64,000 bases of DNA from Clostridiales bacterium. Lineage in GTDB: Bacteria > Bacillota > Clostridia > Christensenellales > Aristaeellaceae. Position numbers and translations under genes: made by a program. Shown here in pieces: positions 17,743 through 26,260 of this stretch. How positions within the stretch are numbered: the first letter of the stretch is position 1; each line of letters opens with the position of its first letter. The stretch covers positions 62,001 through 126,000 of the forward strand of contig SVGS01000006.1 of assembly GCA_015056205.1 (NCBI GenBank), written 5' to 3'. The notes under the pieces are model-generated. The model was not told the DNA's origin, ran no database searches, and saw nothing but the letters and a program-made list of their open reading frames with translations.

Positions 17743-18402
17743 TTACGCCTTTTTGCTGTCCAGGAACTTGTATACCAGGGCCGCCGCCGCTCCGCCGACC
17801 AGGGGAGCCACCAGGAACACCCAGATGCCTTCCAGATTTCCGGCGATCAGAGCCGGGCCGAAGGAACGGGCGGGATTGACGGAAGTACCGGTGAAGGGGA
17901 TGCCCAGCAGGTGAACCAGCACCAGCGCGCCGCCGATGACCAGACCGGCTACGCTGCCGTTGGATTCCCGGGAGGTGACGCCCAGAATGGCGATGACGAA
18001 GACGAAGGTCAGGATGCACTCAATTCCGAAGCTCATCAGAGCGCTGCCGTGATACAGCGCGTTGGTGCCGAGCTTGGCGGTATCCTTGACGATGAAGTTC
18101 AGCAGGGCCGCGCCGCCGATGGCGCCGGCGAACTGAGCGATCAGATATCCGCAGAAATCCTTCACGTTCATTTTGCCGCTGACCAGCATGGCGATGGATA
18201 CGGCGGGATTGATATGGCAGCCGGACACGTTGCCGATGGAATAGGCCATCGCGACGATCACCAGGCCGAAGGCCAGCGCAGTGATCAGATGTCCCGCAGT
18301 CCCGTTGGCGGCTGTGCATTCCTGGCCGGCGACGCCGCAGGCGAACAGCACCAGGACCAGCGTGCCGATGAATTCAGCCGCATACTTTTTGAAGCTTCCC
18401 AT
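17743..18402 (-). CDS. Aquaporin / major intrinsic protein channel
   Basis: A 219-residue six-helix channel for water or small neutral solutes. Both pore-lining NPA boxes are present: CHINPAVS and SVNPARSFGPAL. The Arg after the second NPA is the selectivity-filter arginine. The short loops and FGLVIVAMAYSIG helix fit the aquaporin (AqpZ) branch better than the glycerol-facilitator branch, which carries a longer loop, but this is not certain. A strong AGGAGGAG site precedes the ATG. It is a single-gene unit with its own promoter and a shared terminator. Confidence 0.92.
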   Translation of the reverse strand: MGSFKKYAAEFIGTLVLVLFACGVAGQECTAANGTAGHLITALAFGLVIVAMAYSIGNVSGCHINPAVSIAMLVSGKMNVKDFCGYLIAQFAGAIGGAALLNFIVKDTAKLGTNALYHGSALMSFGIECILTFVFVIAILGVTSRESNGSVAGLVIGGALVLVHLLGIPFTGTSVNPARSFGPALIAGNLEGIWVFLVAPLVGGAAAALVYKFLDSKKA

Positions 18403-18449
18403 AGTTTTCTCCTCCTTTTATTTCAGGCTTTCAGTTTACAGCCTGACGT

Positions 18450-18478
18450 ATTTTATAACTGATTTGCGCTTTTTGCAA
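18450..18478 (-). promoter_or_regulatory. Promoter for the aquaporin gene
   Basis: On the minus strand TTGCAA (18478-18473), a 17-base spacer and TAAAAT (18455-18450). Confidence 0.6.
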
Positions 18479-18572
18479 TCCTGACTTGCTCTGCCGCGGT
18501 GCCGCGGGAAGAGAACCGGCTCCTGTTTTCCCGCAGAATCGTTTTTTTATGCAATTCCATCGTTTCTTCCTC

Positions 18573-18601
18573 TTGCGTTCCCTGCTGAAAAGTGCTATAA
18601 C
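18573..18601 (+). promoter_or_regulatory. Promoter for the second MATE exporter
   Basis: TTGCGT (18573-18578), a 17-base spacer and TATAAC (18596-18601), about 35 bases before the ATG. Confidence 0.65.
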
Positions 18602-18642
18602 TTCCGCGCGGTTCAGGAGAGCCGCCTGAAAGGATTTATGCC

Positions 18643-20052
18643 ATGGCTCGTACGCTTACCCGGGATCTGACGGTGGGAAAACCCCTGAAACTTGTTCTGA
18701 ACTTTGCCGCGCCGCTTTTGTTCGGCGTTCTTTTTCAGCAGTTTTATTCCTTTGTGGATACTGCGATTGTCGGCAGATATCTGGGGGCGGACAAGCTGGC
18801 GGCTGTCGGGGCGACGGGCTCTGTGAATTTTCTGGTGATCGGCCTGTGCCTGGGGCTCTGCTCCGGTTTTGCCATTCCCGTGGCCCAGGCCTTCGGCGCG
18901 CGGGATGAGAGCGATGTGCGGCGGAACGTCTGGCACGCGGGGGTTCTCAGCGCGGTTCTGTCCCTGGTGTTCGCCGTGGCGGCGGTTCTTCTGTGCAAGC
19001 CGCTGCTTCGCCTGATGAATACGCCGGAGGAGATTCTGGAAGATTCCGCCGCTTACATCAGCATTATCTTTGCGGCGATCCCCTGCTGCGTACTGTACAA
19101 TATGGCCAGCGGGATTCTTCGCTCCCTGGGAGACAGCCGGACGCCTGTACTCTTTTTGATTATTGCTTCCCTGATCAATATTGTGCTGGATCTGTTCCTG
19201 ATTGTGGTCATGAAGATGGATGTGGCGGGCGCCGCGGTGGCTACCGCGGTCAGCCAGCTGCTGGCCGGAATCGGCTGTCTGATCGTGATGATCCGGCGGT
19301 TCCCGATTCTGCGGATGAAGCGGGAGGACCGGCAGTTTTCCCTGCAGGTGGCCCAAAAAATGCTGATGATCGGGCTTCCGATGGGACTGCAGTTCTCGAT
19401 TACGGCGATCGGCTCCGTTGTAGTTCAGTGGTCCGTGAACGGCCTGGGAGTGAACGCTGTCGCGGCGGTCAGCGCCGCCGGAAAACTCAGCGCCTTCTTT
19501 GCCTGCGTGTTTGACGCGCTTTCCTCCACCATGGCCACCTTCGCCGGCCAGAATATCGGCGCCCGGAAGCTGGACCGGGTTCATGAGGGGCTGAAGGCGG
19601 CTTCTCTGGTGGGCGTTCTGTACTGTATCGGAGCGTTCGCGGTGGTGCTGCTGTTTACCCGTCCGCTGCTGAGCCTGTTTATTGATACGGCCGCGGCAAA
19701 AGAAGTAGCGGACATGGGAGTCCGCTACCTGACCATTAACGCAGCCTTTTATATTCCGCTTTTGTTTGTGAATATTGTCCGCCTGTCGATCCAGGGAATG
19801 GGCTTTACGCGGGTCGCCATGTTTGCCGGGCTGTTTGAGATGGTGGCCCGTACGGCTGTCGCTCTGTTCCTGGTGCCTGTTCTGGGCTTTACCGGAGCCT
19901 GCCTGGCGAATCCGGCCGCCTGGATTGCCGCGGATCTTTTCCTGTTCCCCTGCTATTTCCGCACCATGCGGACGCTGCGGATGAGGCTCATGCCGGACAC
20001 CCATGAATACCGGGAGCCGGCAAAGCTTCATCTGCTGCGGCGCAGCGCCTGA
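18643..20052 (+). CDS. MATE-family efflux transporter (second copy)
   Basis: A 469-residue integral membrane exporter with about 12 hydrophobic helices. The N-terminal FAAPLLFGVLFQQFYSFVD and IVGRYLGADKLAAVGATG segments are typical of the DinF/NorM-like MATE group. It is only distantly similar to the exporter at 10508-11866, so it is not a recent duplicate. The stop directly abuts the stop of the convergent small double-glycine-leader gene, and no terminator is seen between them. Its cargo is unknown. Confidence 0.9.
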   Translation: MARTLTRDLTVGKPLKLVLNFAAPLLFGVLFQQFYSFVDTAIVGRYLGADKLAAVGATGSVNFLVIGLCLGLCSGFAIPVAQAFGARDESDVRRNVWHAGVLSAVLSLVFAVAAVLLCKPLLRLMNTPEEILEDSAAYISIIFAAIPCCVLYNMASGILRSLGDSRTPVLFLIIASLINIVLDLFLIVVMKMDVAGAAVATAVSQLLAGIGCLIVMIRRFPILRMKREDRQFSLQVAQKMLMIGLPMGLQFSITAIGSVVVQWSVNGLGVNAVAAVSAAGKLSAFFACVFDALSSTMATFAGQNIGARKLDRVHEGLKAASLVGVLYCIGAFAVVLLFTRPLLSLFIDTAAAKEVADMGVRYLTINAAFYIPLLFVNIVRLSIQGMGFTRVAMFAGLFEMVARTAVALFLVPVLGFTGACLANPAAWIAADLFLFPCYFRTMRTLRMRLMPDTHEYREPAKLHLLRRSA

Positions 20053-20346
20053 TCAGCGTCCCATCCCGACGAAGGAGGTAGCGATCCATCCGGTAAGCGT
20101 CACGCCGTTTTTCTCGTAGCGGATTTGCACAAAATGACGATCGGAAGCCGGGTCGTATTCCACGCTGCCGAATGTGTCCACGATCGTACCGTTGACCAGG
20201 GAGTCCTGCTGGTTATGTGCGGCGGTAGTCGGCGAGCTGCGAACCTGCGCTTTATCGTTGGTGCCCGTTTTGATCGGCCGGCGAATTCCGCCGGAAACTT
20301 CATCCATCAGGCTGTCATCCAGTTCCACCATTTTCTTTTCTTCCAT
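20053..20346 (-). CDS. Small protein with double-glycine leader and SH3-like domain
   Basis: A 97-residue protein. Residues 1-20 look like a bacteriocin or peptide-pheromone leader: acidic, with ELDDSLMDEVSGG, ending in Gly-Gly. A peptidase-containing ABC exporter would cut after that pair. The remaining 77 residues read as a bacterial SH3 domain: VRSSPTT near the start and LTGWIATSFVG at the end, with about 45 residues between. No lanthionine-type Ser/Thr/Cys pattern and no Cys are present. The start at 20346 is set by AGGAGG eight bases upstream; earlier in-frame codons would place that site inside the gene. No matching exporter or modification enzyme is in the window. Its function is not known. 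Confidence 0.75.
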   Translation of the reverse strand: MEEKKMVELDDSLMDEVSGGIRRPIKTGTNDKAQVRSSPTTAAHNQQDSLVNGTIVDTFGSVEYDPASDRHFVQIRYEKNGVTLTGWIATSFVGMGR

Positions 20347-20488
20347 TTCTCTTTCCTCCTTAATCATCAATTACGCTGCCTCAGCCACGATTCGGGTATT
20401 TCCGCCAGTTGATACGCACGAAGCGGAATGGATGGCATCTGCTTTGAAAAATTCAGTGAAACTTTTTCTTTCCCGCCATCCGGAACGC

Positions 20489-20683
20489 TCAGCGGGATTT
20501 TTGTTCCGGATGCCTTTGGAGGTTCGCGATCTCCGCGGCCAGGAAGAAGGTGGTCAGCTCCAGCGTCTCCTTGATTCTGACCGTATTTTCCTCATTGAAA
20601 TTATTGACCCACATATAACCCAGGGTTTTACCGTTGTACTTCAGCGGGAAAAGAACCACGCTCCGGTAATACAGGCAGGCGGC
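20489..20683 (-). pseudogene. Remnant of a GAF-domain signalling protein
   Basis: On the minus strand an open frame without a start codon encodes a peptide running from CLYYRSVVLFPLKYNGK through LGYMWVNNFNEENTVR to LELTTFFLAAEIAN and stopping at 20489. This resembles the C-terminal part of GAF domains found in front of diguanylate-cyclase or kinase modules in Clostridia. The frame is closed by a stop just upstream (near 20705), and no start or ribosome binding site exists. It is therefore a truncated relic. The 20347-20777 gap otherwise holds only the start region of the kinase gene. Confidence 0.6.
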
Positions 20684-20777
20684 TGTTTTTTTGTTGCCAT
20701 GAAAAAATCAATATGGTATGATATCAGCAGGATATGCCTGTCCGGATACTGATTCCCTTCCAGGAGGAACAGCTGAA

Positions 20778-23324
20778 ATGAGCCGTCTGAAGACATCGTG
20801 GGTTGTCATGGCGAATGTGGCTCTGATCACTGCCTTATTGGTTTTTGTTGCGCTTTTTTCCGAGCATGAGAGAAAAGAGAATTACAGGCACCAGGTGGAG
20901 CATTATGTCAACACGACCGTCGCCATGGAGCGGGTGACAGAAAACTACATGCTGGGGGAACAGGAAGTCTGTGACAACTGGGCGCAGTATATCAACAGCC
21001 AGGATCTGACCCTGGAAGAGGCTGCCGCTTTTGTCAGGGCTACCCATGTGCGGGAGGCCATTTCCGCCCATCTGATCGACGCGGAAACCCTGGAAGGCTG
21101 TTCCACCCGGCCGAAACTGAACACGAAGGACGATTATGCCGTTTCCTACGCGCGCCTGGATCTGATCGGGGACGGGGCCTGGATTGCGGACCTCGGTACG
21201 GCGATCAGCATCTCCCGGACCTATACCAATCCCATGAACGGCGAGCAGTCTCTGGCTTTCTGCAACCGGATCACGGTGCGGGACGCGGAAACGGCGGGGA
21301 AGAGGCCGGCTTATCTGCTGCGCGTTGTGCCGACTTCCGAGCTGGTCAAGAAGTGGGTTTTCCCTCAGGAAACTTATAAGCATGAAGAGTTTTCCATGAT
21401 CGATGCGGAAGGAAACTACATTATCCGGGGCCGTTCCTTTAAGAATGCCAGCTTCTTTGAGTTCTATAAATCCTACAACCAGCCGGGTGTCGAAGCGCAG
21501 CGGCAGCTGTTTGAGAAGATCCTGTCCGGAACGGATTCCTTTATCATGCTGAATTCAAAGGGCCAGGAATGCATTATCGCGCATACCCCCGTTATTTCCA
21601 CAGGGGGCTGGGTGCTGCTGAGCTTCGCGCCGGTCGCTGACCTGAGCTCGGAAACGGTAAACTGGCTGCTGCTGGGCGTGATGTCCGCCGGATTGCTGCT
21701 GCTGCTGGTGATGGACTTCCTGTACCTGAATTCCTTTAACAAAAAGCTTCAGGTCATGGCGAAGGAAGCGGAATCCGCCAACAGGGCCAAAACCGATTTC
21801 CTGTCCACCATGTCCCATGATATCCGTACCCCGATGAACGCGATCATCGGTCTGACCACCCTGACCGAAAAGAACCTGGGCGACAGGGAAGCCGTCGGGG
21901 AAAACCTGAGAAAGATCAGCCTGGCCAGCAACCATCTGCTGACCCTGGTCAATGATATCCTGGATATTTCCAAGGTGGAGAGCGGAAAGCTCAGCCTGAC
22001 CCCGCTGACTTTCTCCATCGTGGAAACCGCGGAAAACCTGGTGAATCTGTCCCAGCCCATGGTGAAGGAGAAAAACATCGATTTCAGCTTCCGCATCAAC
22101 CATATGATGCACGAATACCTTTATGCGGATCAGCTGCGGCTGAATCAGATTTACATCAATATCCTTTCCAACGCGATCAAATACACGGAGCCCGGCGGCC
22201 GTGTCTCGGTGGATCTGCGGGAGGAAAACAGCGAAAAGAAAGGCTGCGTCAGGCTGATTTATATCGTTGCGGATACCGGTATGGGCATGAGCCCTGAATT
22301 CATGAAGAAGATGTATCAGCCTTTTTCCCGCCAGACGGACAGCCGGGTCAACAGCATCCAGGGAACCGGGCTCGGGCTTGCGATTACCAGACAGATGGTC
22401 GAGCTGATGAACGGAACCATCGAGTGTCAGAGCGAGGTCGGGAAAGGCACAACTTTCACCATTACCCTGGATATCCCCATCGCCGAGAAGCAGCCGGAGG
22501 AGATGCGGCTTGACGGTATCAGCGTTCTGATCGCGGATGACGACCCGATCCTGCTGGAGACCGCGGTGGAGACGCTGGAATCCCTGGGCGCGGCCGCGGA
22601 CGGGGCGAAAAACGGTTCGGAAGCGCTGGAGATGATCCGAAGCCGGCATTCCGCGGGAAAGGATTACGACGTCATCATTCTGGACTGGAGGATGCCGGGG
22701 ATGGACGGCGTCGAGACCATCCGGCGGATCCGGGAGGATACGGATGCCCGGATTCCCGTTCTGCTGACTTCCGCTTACGACTGGTCTGACATTGAAGAGA
22801 AGGCGAAAGAAGCGGGATCGGACGGTTTCATCGCCAAACCGCTGTTCCGTTCCAGGCTGTATGAAAGAATCAACGGGCTGCTCCGGAACGAAACAAAGCC
22901 TGTGGCGGAGGAGGATAATTACGCCGATCTGGCCGGAATGAATATTCTGGTCGCGGAGGATAACGACATTAACTGGGAGATCATTTCCGCCATGCTGGGC
23001 ATGTTCGGGATTGATTCCGAACGGGCCGAAAACGGACGGATCTGTGTCGATAAAATGGCGAAGGCCGCGGAAAACAGCTATGATCTGATTTTTATGGATG
23101 TCCAGATGCCGGAAATGAACGGTCTGGACGCGACGCGGAACATCCGGAAGCTGGAAAACAAATGGGCCGCTTCCATTCCCATCATCGCCATGACAGCCAA
23201 CGCTTTTTCCGAGGACATTGCAGAATGCAGGAAGGCGGGTATGGACGGGCATATCGCCAAGCCTGTAGATCTGAAGCTTGTTGTCAATGAAATCCGCAGA
23301 ATCAAGGAGGAAAGAAAAAAATGA
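20778..23324 (+). CDS. Hybrid sensor histidine kinase with two receiver domains
   Basis: An 848-residue membrane sensor. Transmembrane segments at about residues 10-28 and 296-317 enclose an extracytoplasmic sensing domain of about 265 residues. Then come HisKA with phospho-acceptor His347 in MSHDIRTPMNA, a HATPase domain (NILSNAIKY, DTGMGMS, GTGLGLA) and two receiver domains with phospho-acceptors Asp636 (LDWRMPGMDG) and Asp774 (MDVQMPEMNG). No DNA-binding or HPt domain is seen. The ATG at 20778 has GGAGG 11 bases upstream. Its stop overlaps the ATG of a wrecked solute-binding-protein gene, which suggests that the sensor once worked with that protein. The output partner is not evident. Confidence 0.92.
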   Translation: MSRLKTSWVVMANVALITALLVFVALFSEHERKENYRHQVEHYVNTTVAMERVTENYMLGEQEVCDNWAQYINSQDLTLEEAAAFVRATHVREAISAHLIDAETLEGCSTRPKLNTKDDYAVSYARLDLIGDGAWIADLGTAISISRTYTNPMNGEQSLAFCNRITVRDAETAGKRPAYLLRVVPTSELVKKWVFPQETYKHEEFSMIDAEGNYIIRGRSFKNASFFEFYKSYNQPGVEAQRQLFEKILSGTDSFIMLNSKGQECIIAHTPVISTGGWVLLSFAPVADLSSETVNWLLLGVMSAGLLLLLVMDFLYLNSFNKKLQVMAKEAESANRAKTDFLSTMSHDIRTPMNAIIGLTTLTEKNLGDREAVGENLRKISLASNHLLTLVNDILDISKVESGKLSLTPLTFSIVETAENLVNLSQPMVKEKNIDFSFRINHMMHEYLYADQLRLNQIYINILSNAIKYTEPGGRVSVDLREENSEKKGCVRLIYIVADTGMGMSPEFMKKMYQPFSRQTDSRVNSIQGTGLGLAITRQMVELMNGTIECQSEVGKGTTFTITLDIPIAEKQPEEMRLDGISVLIADDDPILLETAVETLESLGAAADGAKNGSEALEMIRSRHSAGKDYDVIILDWRMPGMDGVETIRRIREDTDARIPVLLTSAYDWSDIEEKAKEAGSDGFIAKPLFRSRLYERINGLLRNETKPVAEEDNYADLAGMNILVAEDNDINWEIISAMLGMFGIDSERAENGRICVDKMAKAAENSYDLIFMDVQMPEMNGLDATRNIRKLENKWAASIPIIAMTANAFSEDIAECRKAGMDGHIAKPVDLKLVVNEIRRIKEERKK

Positions 23325-23781
23325 AGAGAATGCGCAACGTTGTTCTGGCTGTTCTGCTGATGATCGGACTGACCGCCGGCCTTTTTGGCGCGCAGGCGGA
23401 ATCCGGCGGCGCGTTTCAGCCGAGGCTGGACCGGGATACCGCCTGTGAAACACGGTGATCGGAAGCTATTCCAATTTTGAGGCGCTGGAAGCCGAATTCG
23501 ACCGGTTTAATGAGTTTTACCCCGAAGTGGAACTCAGCTACGTGAAACCGGACGACTACAACAATCTGCTGGGAACGGTGCTGGCAAGCAGCAACGCTCC
23601 GAATATTTTCTTCTCCTATCAGTGGATGTACGGAAACGAGAAGTATCAGCAGGTCTGTGATCACATGGAGGATCTTTCGGATCCTCTGGCCGGGCAGGTG
23701 CGGAACGCGGCCTATCTGGTCGGAACCGGGAAAATGACCGTGGACGAGGCGGTCGGTAAGTACGGTTCCTTCAAAGACTGA
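23321..23781 (+). pseudogene. Frameshifted and internally deleted ABC solute-binding protein
   Basis: A good AGGAGG site and ATG (overlapping the kinase stop as ATGA) start a signal peptide, MKRMRNVVLAVLLMIG, but the frame stops at 23456. The coding sense resumes one frame over with VIGSYSNFEALEAEFDRF and NIFFSYQWMYGNEKYQQ, typical of sugar-binding proteins. It then jumps to a C-terminal tail, KMTVDEAVGKYGSF, and stops at 23781. The total is about 150 residues against about 400-450 for the family. The simplest reading is a one-base loss near 23445-23455 plus a deletion of most of the middle and C-terminal lobes. Confidence 0.82.
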
Positions 23782-23852
23782 TCCGTCCGGCCCTGGGGAA
23801 GACGGCCGGGGAACAGGCTCATGATGAACCGATGAGCACAGGGAGTAACTGA

Positions 23853-26051
23853 ATGAGGAAGGATAAAAATGAGCGCACTGCCGAACAGCTGTTCCGAAGC
23901 CGTCTGTTCAGACGTCTCTTTGCTTCCTATGTGATTCTGATTCTGGTCTTCCTGATCGGAGCCAGCGGCTGGTATCTGGTCAGCTATTCCCGGAATGAAC
24001 GGGAAAGCCGGCTGGCGGGCGCGCGTCAGAGCGGCCACGCGCTGGCGACGGAAGCCGACCGGACGATGCTGACGGCGAAAGCGCTCTGCAGCGCGGTAGA
24101 TACTTCCGAAAGCTTCCGGAATCTGTATCAGACGATCATGATTGAGAAGACGGCGCCGGATTCCATGCAGCTGTACAGGACGCTGGGCGAACTGACCCGG
24201 ATCAAGGCCTCAGCCGGGAACCTGGATGTCTATTCCGTACTGCTTGGCTTTACGGGGGACCGGCGGCTGTACGCGCCGGGAACGGTGATCCCGCTGAATC
24301 AGGAAATGGCGATGAAGGTGCAGGGGACGCTGATCGCGGCGACGAGCGCGGCGGAGCTTCTGAACCAGAGCATCTCCGCCAATATCATGATCAACAAACG
24401 CTTTCTCATCTACGCAGAACCGTATATGGATGTTTCCAACGGATCCGCCAAGGGGGTGGTCATGGTTCTGCTGGATCCGGACCGGCTCAGAGCGCTGGCG
24501 GACGGCCTGATGGATTTCATGTGCTGCCTGGAGGTCCGGAACGGAGGAACGCCGGTTTATCAGAACGGAGCCATGGAAGAGCAGGGGGAAGTGCTTGAGA
24601 TCGGCAGTGTGGTGAATCCCCGGGTGGTTTACCGGATGCAGATTAGCGAAGCCGCGCTTCGGCCGCCGTTCCCGGTCAGCGTTTTTCTGCCGCTGCTTCT
24701 TCTGGTCGGCGTCGGCTGCGCAGGAATCCTGCTGATGTATCAGTTTCTGCGGATCCGTTATACTCCGATCGGCCGGATTACCCGAATGGTGAAGGAAGAA
24801 GAACATACCGAAACGGATGACCTGGAGGATGTGATTCAGGGGATCACAACCCTGATCAGCGAAAGAAACGGATACCGGGAGAAAATGATCACCATTTCTC
24901 CCTATGCCAGCCACGGCGCGCTGCATCAGCTGCTGAGCGGAAACCTGGAGGGAAACGAGATCCAGGTGCTGCGCCAGGAGCAGTTTCTGGGGCTGCGGAA
25001 CCGGTATTACATGGTCGGACTGGTGAATCTTCACGGCGCCGGGGGCGCGGGGGAGCAGCGGTATCTGGACGCCAGAGCCCTGACCGCCCGGGCGCTGGAG
25101 GAACTGAATACCGAGGAAATGCCGATCGCCGTCTGCCCGAGAGATCTGCAGAATCTTTATGTGGTGGTCAACGGAGACGATCCCGAGCGGATGACTGCGC
25201 TGTTTTACCGGATGCTGCCCGCGGCGGAGGAGGCGATGGACGACGGGACGATGGCCGTGACGCTTGGAGTCAGCCGGCCCGGCACAGAGCTGGAGCTTTT
25301 GCGGGAGGCCTGCCTGGAAGCATCCGCCGCGCTGGAGAATATGATCCTGGGCGGCCGGAAGAGCGTGTATTTCTACGAGGCGGGAATGACGGGGGAGAGC
25401 CGGGAATATGTGTTCCCGGGCGATCTGCGCCAGCGGATGGTGAAGGCGCTCCGGGAGGGCCAGGAGCAGGAGCTTTCCTCTCTGATGGACGGACTGTGGG
25501 AAAAGAATTTCCGAAAGAAGAGCCTGAGCCCGGAAGCGGTGAGGCAGCTGGTGGATGATCTGCATGCGTGCGTGAACGGCGCGCTGGGCGAGATCAGCGA
25601 GCAGAGCACCACGCACATCCGGGCGGAGAGAATCCGGGAACCCGCGACGATTGAAGAGATTTTTGCCTACTACCGGTCGACGCTGACGGAGGCGGTGAAA
25701 GCCCGGCGGGAGATCGAAACCGGCAATCTGGCGGGCGAGGAGCTGGAGACGGCCATCTGTGATTATGTCGTTTCCAACGCCCTGGATCCGGCACTTTCCC
25801 TTTCCGCGGTGGCGGATCACTTCGGGGTCTCCGGCAAGATGGTCGGCAGCGTATGCAAAAACCGGACCGGGAAAACCTATCTTCAGATCGTACACGACTG
25901 CAGGATTCAGGAATCGGTCCGCCTGCTGGAGGAGACGGATCTGAGCCTGGAGGAAATATCGGAAAGATGCGGTTTCGGCAATGTGCTGACCTTCAGAAGG
26001 AATTTCAAGGCGGCCATGAATAAGAATCCCAGCGATTTCCGCAGGGAATAA
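23853..26051 (+). CDS. Membrane-tethered AraC-family transcriptional regulator
   Basis: A 732-residue one-component regulator. A transmembrane helix at about residues 28-48 and a second at about 275-297 flank an extracytoplasmic sensing region. A linker with a HAMP-like character follows. The C-terminal 100 residues carry two helix-turn-helix units of the AraC type (ALSLSAVADHFGVSGKMVG and LEEISERCGFGNVLTFRRN). Such proteins usually sit beside sugar ABC importers in Clostridia and Bacilli (YesS-like) and switch them on. Here the importer 26261-29722 lies directly downstream, which supports that role. The ATG is preceded by GGGAG. Confidence 0.88.
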   Translation: MRKDKNERTAEQLFRSRLFRRLFASYVILILVFLIGASGWYLVSYSRNERESRLAGARQSGHALATEADRTMLTAKALCSAVDTSESFRNLYQTIMIEKTAPDSMQLYRTLGELTRIKASAGNLDVYSVLLGFTGDRRLYAPGTVIPLNQEMAMKVQGTLIAATSAAELLNQSISANIMINKRFLIYAEPYMDVSNGSAKGVVMVLLDPDRLRALADGLMDFMCCLEVRNGGTPVYQNGAMEEQGEVLEIGSVVNPRVVYRMQISEAALRPPFPVSVFLPLLLLVGVGCAGILLMYQFLRIRYTPIGRITRMVKEEEHTETDDLEDVIQGITTLISERNGYREKMITISPYASHGALHQLLSGNLEGNEIQVLRQEQFLGLRNRYYMVGLVNLHGAGGAGEQRYLDARALTARALEELNTEEMPIAVCPRDLQNLYVVVNGDDPERMTALFYRMLPAAEEAMDDGTMAVTLGVSRPGTELELLREACLEASAALENMILGGRKSVYFYEAGMTGESREYVFPGDLRQRMVKALREGQEQELSSLMDGLWEKNFRKKSLSPEAVRQLVDDLHACVNGALGEISEQSTTHIRAERIREPATIEEIFAYYRSTLTEAVKARREIETGNLAGEELETAICDYVVSNALDPALSLSAVADHFGVSGKMVGSVCKNRTGKTYLQIVHDCRIQESVRLLEETDLSLEEISERCGFGNVLTFRRNFKAAMNKNPSDFRRE

Positions 26052-26115
26052 ATGATGCATCAAATCCGGGAATCTTTGAAACAGAAGGATCCCGGCGGTC
26101 AATACTTCAAAAAGT

Positions 26116-26157
26116 GCCCGGGTGGAAAATGATGCTTGCCCGGGCCTTTTCTTTTTT
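26116..26157 (+). terminator. Intrinsic terminator after the AraC regulator
   Basis: GCCCGGG (26116-26122) pairs with CCCGGGC (26139-26145) and is followed by a T-rich tract to 26157. It separates the regulator from the importer operon. No clear promoter could be read in the remaining 100 bases. Confidence 0.75.
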
Positions 26158-26260
26158 GTACCATTTTCCACGAAAGATGTCGAATATGGTTCCGGCTCGG
26201 CCGGATAAGATAAAAAAAGCCGGAAAATGCCGACGGCGGATCGGGAAAGGGGGAAACAGG

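Noticed and set aside
18643-20346. Second MATE exporter as the exporter of the double-glycine-leader protein
   Set aside because: MATE proteins move small molecules and do not cut Gly-Gly leaders; the genes are convergent and not in one operon.
20174-20752. 192-codon open frame on the plus strand across the small double-glycine-leader gene and the gap
   Set aside because: It is antisense to the small protein and to the GAF relic and has no fold-like pattern.
23455-23781. A separate small gene with a GTG start at 23455
   Set aside because: No ribosome binding site, and its sequence is the direct continuation of a solute-binding protein, so it is part of the pseudogene.
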